Assembly: GCF_000364705.1 (NCBI RefSeq)
Contig: NZ_AQOH01000242.1
Span: forward strand, 1-54,626
DNA length: 54,626 nucleotides
DNA from: Pseudomonas fuscovaginae SE-1
Lineage (GTDB): Bacteria > Pseudomonadota > Gammaproteobacteria > Pseudomonadales > Pseudomonadaceae
Reading direction: 5' to 3'
Shown here: one piece after another, positions 50,254 through 54,626 of the stretch
How positions within the stretch are numbered: position 1 is the stretch's first letter
Layout: each line of letters opens with the position of its first letter
Position numbers and translations under genes: made by a program
The notes under the pieces: generated by a model
Database searches by the model: none
Told to the model about the DNA's origin: nothing
What the model saw: the letters and a program-made list of their open reading frames with translations, nothing else

Positions 50254-53200
50254 TCAGTCGAACATGAACAGCGCATCATTGCTGAACTGCGCCTCGAAGC
50301 GGCCCGCCGCCATCGGCCGGCCGAACAGGTAGCCCTGCACCTCGTCGCAGCCGTGTTCACGCAGGAAGTCCAGCTGTTCGTGGGTCTCCACGCCTTCGGC
50401 GATCACCGCCAGGTTCAGGCTGTGGGCCATGGCGATGATCGCCCGGGCGATCTGTGCATCCTGTTCGCCCGACGGCAGGCCGTCGACGAAGGTGCGGTCG
50501 ATCTTCAGTACGTCGATCGGGAACTGCTTGAGGTAGTTGAGCGACGAGTAGCCGGTGCCGAAGTCGTCCACCGCGATACTCAGGCCGAGGTTCTTGAGGC
50601 CGGCGAGGATCAGCATGGCTTCGCTGACCTCGCGCATCAGGATGCTTTCGGTCAGCTCCAGCTCCAGGCACGCTGGCGGCAGTCCGGTGTCGCGCAGGAT
50701 GGTGGCGATGCGCGTCCCCAACTGGCCGTCGGAGAACTGCCGGGCGGAGATGTTCACCGAGACCTTGGGCACGCGGACCTTGTTCTGGTGCCAGGTCTTG
50801 AGCTGGCGGCAGGCCTCGGCCAGCACCCAGTCGCCAACATCCACCACCAGCCCGAGTTCTTCGAGCACCGGGATGAAGTCCCCCGGCGGCACCAGGCCGC
50901 GGCGTGGATGACGCCAGCGCAGCAGCGCTTCGGCACCGGTCAGGCGCTTGCCGTCGCCACTGAACTGCGGCTGGTAGTAGAGCACGAATTCGTTCTGTTC
51001 CAGGGCGTGGCGCAGGTCGCTTTCCAGCTCCAGGCGCTCCAGGGCGCTGGCGTTCATGTCGGCCTGGTAGAACTGGAAGTTGTTCTTGCCGCGCTCCTTG
51101 GCGTGGTACATCGCGGTATCGGCGTTTTTCATCAGTTGGCTGAGTTCGCTGCCGTCCTGTGGGCTCAGGGCGATACCGATACTGGCGGTGACGAAGAACT
51201 CGCGCCCTTCGAGCACGAACGGCGTGATCAGGCTGGTGAGAATCTGTTCGGCGACGTGAATCGCCCGGTTCAGGGCCATCTCGCGGGTGGCTCGTGGTTG
51301 CAGCAGCAGGGTGAACTCGTCGCCTCCCATGCGCGCCACGGTGTCGTCCTCGGCGACGCAGGCCAGCAGGCGGGTGCCCATTTCCTTGAGCATGCGGTCG
51401 CCGGCGGCATGCCCGAGGGAGTCGTTGATCGGCTTGAAACGGTCAAGGTCGAGGAACATCAGCACCACCCACGATTTCTGCCGCTCGGCCTGCTGCAGCG
51501 CGGTGTGCAGGCGGTCCTGGAACAGCGTGCGGTTGGGCAGGTGGGTGAGGGCGTCATAGTAGGCCAGGCGGTGGATCCGCTGCTCGCTGGCCTTGCGCTC
51601 GCTGATGTCGCTGAAGAAGCACACGTAGCTGGCCAGGTCGCCTTCATCGTCGAGCACGGCAGTAATGCCGACCCAGGCCGGGTAGTGCTCGCCGCTGCGG
51701 CGCTTGAGCCAGACTTCGCCTTCCCAGGTGTTGTGCTGCTCCAGTTGTTTGAGCACGTAGCGCAGGTGGGCTTCCTGCTGGTCGTCGACCGTCAGCATGT
51801 TGGGCAACTGGTCCAGCACATCGGACACCGCGTAACCGCTGACGCGGCTGAAGGCTTCGTTGGCCTGGACGATGTAGCCGGCCGGGTCGGTGATCAGGAT
51901 CGCCGAGGTCGAGTGCTCGAAGACCGTCGCCGCCATGCGCAGGTCTTTTTCCGCCCGGCGTTGCTGGCTGATATCGCGGCCGACGCCGAGGATGCCTTCG
52001 AACGCGCCGTGCTCGTCCCAGACCAGCACCAGTCGCAGCTCGATCGGGATCTTGCGTCCGTCGGCCCGCAGGCAGTCGAACAGGAACAGCTGGGTCTGGA
52101 CCTGGCTGCGCAGCTCGGCCAGTTGCTCGGGCTTGTCCAGGGCCTTGCTGACGCGTTCCATCATTTGATAGATGCCGGTCAGTTGTGCCGGGTTGGCGAT
52201 GGTCGAGTGCCAGCCGTGCTTGAACACCCAGTCCGCTTCATAACCGAGCACGGTCTGTACCGAGGGGCTGACGTAGTTCAGTTGCAGCTTGCTGTCGGTG
52301 GAGAAAATCACGTCGCTGATGCTTTCGGCCAGCATCCGGTAGCGCTGTTCGCTGTCGCGCAGCGATTCGCTGGCTTCGATCTGGTCGGTGATGTCCTTGG
52401 CCACGCCGATGATCCGCGTGACCTGGTCGTACTTGTCCCGGGCCAGGGCCTGTTCGCGGATCTCGAAGCGCCGCCACTGGCCGTCGCGATGACGGAAGCG
52501 CAGCTGGCACTGCAGCAACTGGCTGTAGCTGGCGTGGCGCTGCTGGTGGCGCAGGCGGTGATAGTGCTCGGCATCCTCGGGGTGCAGCAGGATCTCCCAG
52601 AAGTACTCGCCCATCTGGTGCAGCTCGCTCTTGCTGTAGCCGAGCGTCTGGCCCAGGTGGTGGTTGCTGAAGATCATCCGCTGGCTGATCACGTCCTGGA
52701 CGTAGAGGTGGTCGGGTACCGTCCGGACTACGTCCGACCAGAAGCCTTCGCGTTCGAGCAGCGACAGTTCGATCAGCTTGCGACTGGTGATATCGCTGAT
52801 GCTCAGGATCACCGCGTTGTAGTCGCTGGGGTCTTCCGGCAGGCGCAGGACCAGCCACAGGTGCTGGTCCTGGCCGTGGGCGTCGGTCTGCTTGATCTCC
52901 AGTTCCAGTTGGCTCTGCTGGTTGAGCAGGGCATCGACCAGCGGGTAGCCGATACCGGTGACCTGGGTCGGGCAACCCTCGACCAGGCAGCTCCAGGCGC
53001 TTTCGCGGGAGTCGACATTGAGCAGGCGCAGCGCGACCAGATTGATTTCGGTGATGCGCAGTTGCTCGAACAACTGGCGGCGGTGTTGCGGATCGTGGGC
53101 GAGCCATTTCTTGAGGCTTTCGCTGTCGCCCAGCCGATGGCTTTCCAGGAACCCCGGCAGGCTGGAGAGATCGAGGACGCACAGCGCCACGCCAGTGCCT

Positions 53201-54105
53201 TCGAAGATTTCCTGGTAGCGCCGGCGACCTTCATGCACCTGGTGCTGGCGACGCCGCATGTTGATCAGCGCCAGCACCGGCAGCATCGACAGGCCCAGGC
53301 CCAGCAGGCACTTGCCGATCAGGGCCGGCAGCAGTTCCTCGAGCATCTTGCGCTGGTCGAACAGACCGCGCAGTTGCCAGTCGCTGTTGGACAGTGGCGC
53401 GATCAGTACGCTGTTGGCCTCGTCATCCGGTTGCAGCACCGACGGCCGCGGACTGATGTCGCTGTCGCGGCTGAGCACGCGATGGTTCAGGCGGTTTTCG
53501 ATCACCCAGGTCGGGCGGAATTTCTGTCCGGTCTGGCGGGTCAGGCTCTGGAACAGGCTCGGCCCCAGGCGCAGCGCCCAGTAGCCGTTGGTCTCGCCGC
53601 TGGCCTGGTGCAGCAGCAGGTGAACGATCAAACCCTCGTCGTCGTTGGTGAAGTAATAGGCCTGGGTCCGGTTGCTGTGCCTGACCAGCTCGCTCAGGTA
53701 GTCGATGTCATGGCTGTCGGTGGCGCTGTCGCCGATCAGGTTGCCCTTGTTATCGAACAGGGCGAAGCTCCTGATGGCGGGCAGGGACAGGCGCAGTTTC
53801 TCGAGCAGTTGCCGTTGCTGTTCGCGGGTCTCGGGTTTCTCGAAGATCGGCAGCAGGTTGGCGGCGATCTGCGCATCCAGCTTCATGTTCAGGCTGATGC
53901 GATCAGCCAGCTCGGCGCTGTAGTCGATGCTGTACTGGCGCTGGACCTTGCGGGTCTGCTGGAACTGGTCGATCAGTTGCCAGAACAGTACGGCGAGCAT
54001 GAGCAGCACCAGGATCGCCAGGACAGCCTTGATGGTGCCGCGCAGGGGCGTGCCGGACACCTGGCGGGATGCGCGCGCGGACGATGGCGGGTTGGCGTTG
54101 CTCAA
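50254..54105 (-). CDS. morA: Membrane PAS-GGDEF-EAL protein, MorA-like
   Basis: A 1283-residue c-di-GMP enzyme. Helix 1 is at about 26-47 (AVLAILVLLMLAVLFWQLI), followed by a periplasmic sensor of about 205 residues and helix 2 near 255-285. Several PAS/PAC units fill about 290-840. A GGDEF domain (about 845-1010) keeps MGGDEF near 926, and an EAL domain (about 1025-1270) keeps AEALLRW and DDFGTGYSSLNYL. Both catalytic motifs look intact, so it may make and degrade c-di-GMP. Gene order (yjiA, glyA, this gene, ettA) matches P. aeruginosa morA. Start is TTG with AGGA 7 bases upstream. Confidence 0.92.
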   Translation of the reverse strand: MSNANPPSSARASRQVSGTPLRGTIKAVLAILVLLMLAVLFWQLIDQFQQTRKVQRQYSIDYSAELADRISLNMKLDAQIAANLLPIFEKPETREQQRQLLEKLRLSLPAIRSFALFDNKGNLIGDSATDSHDIDYLSELVRHSNRTQAYYFTNDDEGLIVHLLLHQASGETNGYWALRLGPSLFQSLTRQTGQKFRPTWVIENRLNHRVLSRDSDISPRPSVLQPDDEANSVLIAPLSNSDWQLRGLFDQRKMLEELLPALIGKCLLGLGLSMLPVLALINMRRRQHQVHEGRRRYQEIFEGTGVALCVLDLSSLPGFLESHRLGDSESLKKWLAHDPQHRRQLFEQLRITEINLVALRLLNVDSRESAWSCLVEGCPTQVTGIGYPLVDALLNQQSQLELEIKQTDAHGQDQHLWLVLRLPEDPSDYNAVILSISDITSRKLIELSLLEREGFWSDVVRTVPDHLYVQDVISQRMIFSNHHLGQTLGYSKSELHQMGEYFWEILLHPEDAEHYHRLRHQQRHASYSQLLQCQLRFRHRDGQWRRFEIREQALARDKYDQVTRIIGVAKDITDQIEASESLRDSEQRYRMLAESISDVIFSTDSKLQLNYVSPSVQTVLGYEADWVFKHGWHSTIANPAQLTGIYQMMERVSKALDKPEQLAELRSQVQTQLFLFDCLRADGRKIPIELRLVLVWDEHGAFEGILGVGRDISQQRRAEKDLRMAATVFEHSTSAILITDPAGYIVQANEAFSRVSGYAVSDVLDQLPNMLTVDDQQEAHLRYVLKQLEQHNTWEGEVWLKRRSGEHYPAWVGITAVLDDEGDLASYVCFFSDISERKASEQRIHRLAYYDALTHLPNRTLFQDRLHTALQQAERQKSWVVLMFLDLDRFKPINDSLGHAAGDRMLKEMGTRLLACVAEDDTVARMGGDEFTLLLQPRATREMALNRAIHVAEQILTSLITPFVLEGREFFVTASIGIALSPQDGSELSQLMKNADTAMYHAKERGKNNFQFYQADMNASALERLELESDLRHALEQNEFVLYYQPQFSGDGKRLTGAEALLRWRHPRRGLVPPGDFIPVLEELGLVVDVGDWVLAEACRQLKTWHQNKVRVPKVSVNISARQFSDGQLGTRIATILRDTGLPPACLELELTESILMREVSEAMLILAGLKNLGLSIAVDDFGTGYSSLNYLKQFPIDVLKIDRTFVDGLPSGEQDAQIARAIIAMAHSLNLAVIAEGVETHEQLDFLREHGCDEVQGYLFGRPMAAGRFEAQFSNDALFMFD

Positions 54106-54393
54106 ACTGTGATCCTGCGGTTGGGCTGGATTGGCGCGACGTGCACTATAAGCCGGACGCCCGAAGGGCGGCTAGCATGCCTTGACTTGTGGCAAAGTGC
54201 CAGTCCTGTTCCGGCTGGTGGTTTGCCCTGGTGCACACATTCAGGTAATTTTACCTGTTACGCGGGCGTTTTTGCGCTCCCATGGCTGACGCAGGATTGG
54301 CGCTGCATTCGATGATGCATAACGCATGCCGCGCAATGCTGCCGGTCCGGGCTGCGCCTTCATATTTCATCAGTCACTGACGCTAGGTTCTCC
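54106..54393. other. Divergent region, morA-like gene and ettA
   Basis: No gene is seen in these 288 bases, which separate the two divergent genes and must hold both promoters. I do not see a clear repeat or operator. Confidence 0.5.
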
Positions 54394-54626
54394 ATGGCTC
54401 AATACGTCTTCACCATGCATCGGCTGAGCAAAGTTGTGCCGCCGAAGCGGGAAATCCTGAAAAACATCTCCCTGTCGTTTTTCCCGGGCGCCAAGATCGG
54501 CGTCCTTGGCCTGAACGGCTCGGGTAAGTCCACCCTGTTGAAAATCATGGCCGGCGTCGACACCGAGTTCGACGGTGAAGCGCGGCCGATGCCGGACCTG
54601 AATATCGGCTACCTGCCGCAGGAGCA
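54394..54626 (+). CDS. ettA: Energy-dependent translational throttle protein EttA (5' part)
   Basis: The first 77 codons of an ABC-F ATPase, cut by the window end. It starts MAQYVFTMHRLSKVVPPKRE, diagnostic of EttA, and shows Walker A GLNGSGKST at 39-47, then DLNIGYLPQE (Q-loop). EttA binds the ribosomal E site and gates entry into elongation according to the ATP/ADP ratio. Neighbouring morA-like gene order agrees with P. aeruginosa. Confidence 0.92.
   Translation, partial: MAQYVFTMHRLSKVVPPKREILKNISLSFFPGAKIGVLGLNGSGKSTLLKIMAGVDTEFDGEARPMPDLNIGYLPQE

Noticed and set aside
50353..54315. Very long open frame on the plus strand opposite the MorA-like gene
   Set aside because: It mirrors the codon structure of a high-GC gene on the other strand; its translation is low in complexity and shows no domain, while the minus strand has clear GGDEF and EAL motifs.

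Overview
The window is a stretch of high-GC gammaproteobacterial chromosome. Gene order and content point to a Pseudomonas of the P. fluorescens complex: several families of REP/REPIN repeats at gene ends, pcaQ-pcaHG, cioAB, katB-ankB-radA, the MapZ-cstA-ybdD-yjiA block, and glyA-morA-ettA. No tRNA, rRNA, CRISPR array, complete insertion sequence or prophage was seen. About 45 protein genes are supported, two of them cut by the window edges.

Layout. 1-11 kb holds housekeeping genes: an Lrp regulator with an EamA exporter, a RhlE-type helicase, a flavoprotein, a histone-deacetylase-fold hydrolase, a GNAT enzyme, TesB with a HAD phosphatase, and a zinc peptidase followed by a lipase-like hydrolase. 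10.8-23 kb is an aromatic/hydroaromatic catabolic region. PcaQ and PcaHG open protocatechuate. Around them lie a quinate/shikimate module (MFS importer, QuiC dehydroshikimate dehydratase, TetR regulator, AroQ, a quinate/shikimate-type dehydrogenase) and a GntR-MFS-amidohydrolase group. Together they would take quinate or shikimate via dehydroquinate and dehydroshikimate to protocatechuate and then into the beta-ketoadipate pathway. 23-32 kb holds trmA, a purine-type permease, an MFS exporter, the cyanide-insensitive oxidase operon with its small third gene, and rlmG. 32-42.9 kb holds a LuxR-type receptor without a nearby synthase, a ferredoxin reductase, mscL, katB-ankB, radA, a PilZ protein, cstA-ybdD and a COG0523 GTPase. 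42.9-46.2 kb is a lower-GC insert with an MFS exporter, an alpha-oxoamine-synthase-like PLP enzyme and a GntR regulator. 46.2-54.6 kb returns to core genes: a FadR-type regulator, a DctA-like symporter, glyA, a MorA-like GGDEF-EAL protein and the start of ettA.

Regulatory sites readable from sequence include a perfect PcaQ-type palindrome before pcaH, an FNR/ANR-type box before cioA, an 18-bp dyad shared by both divergent promoters of the quinate module, and three GGTNNNACC elements before the symporter gene. The best candidate for something undescribed is the PLP-enzyme/MFS/GntR mini-cluster at 42.9-46.2 kb. The repeat landscape is also notable: an IS5-like MITE with CTAG ends, a long-form REP carrying an extra 15-nt block, and a REP translated inside a signal-peptide region.
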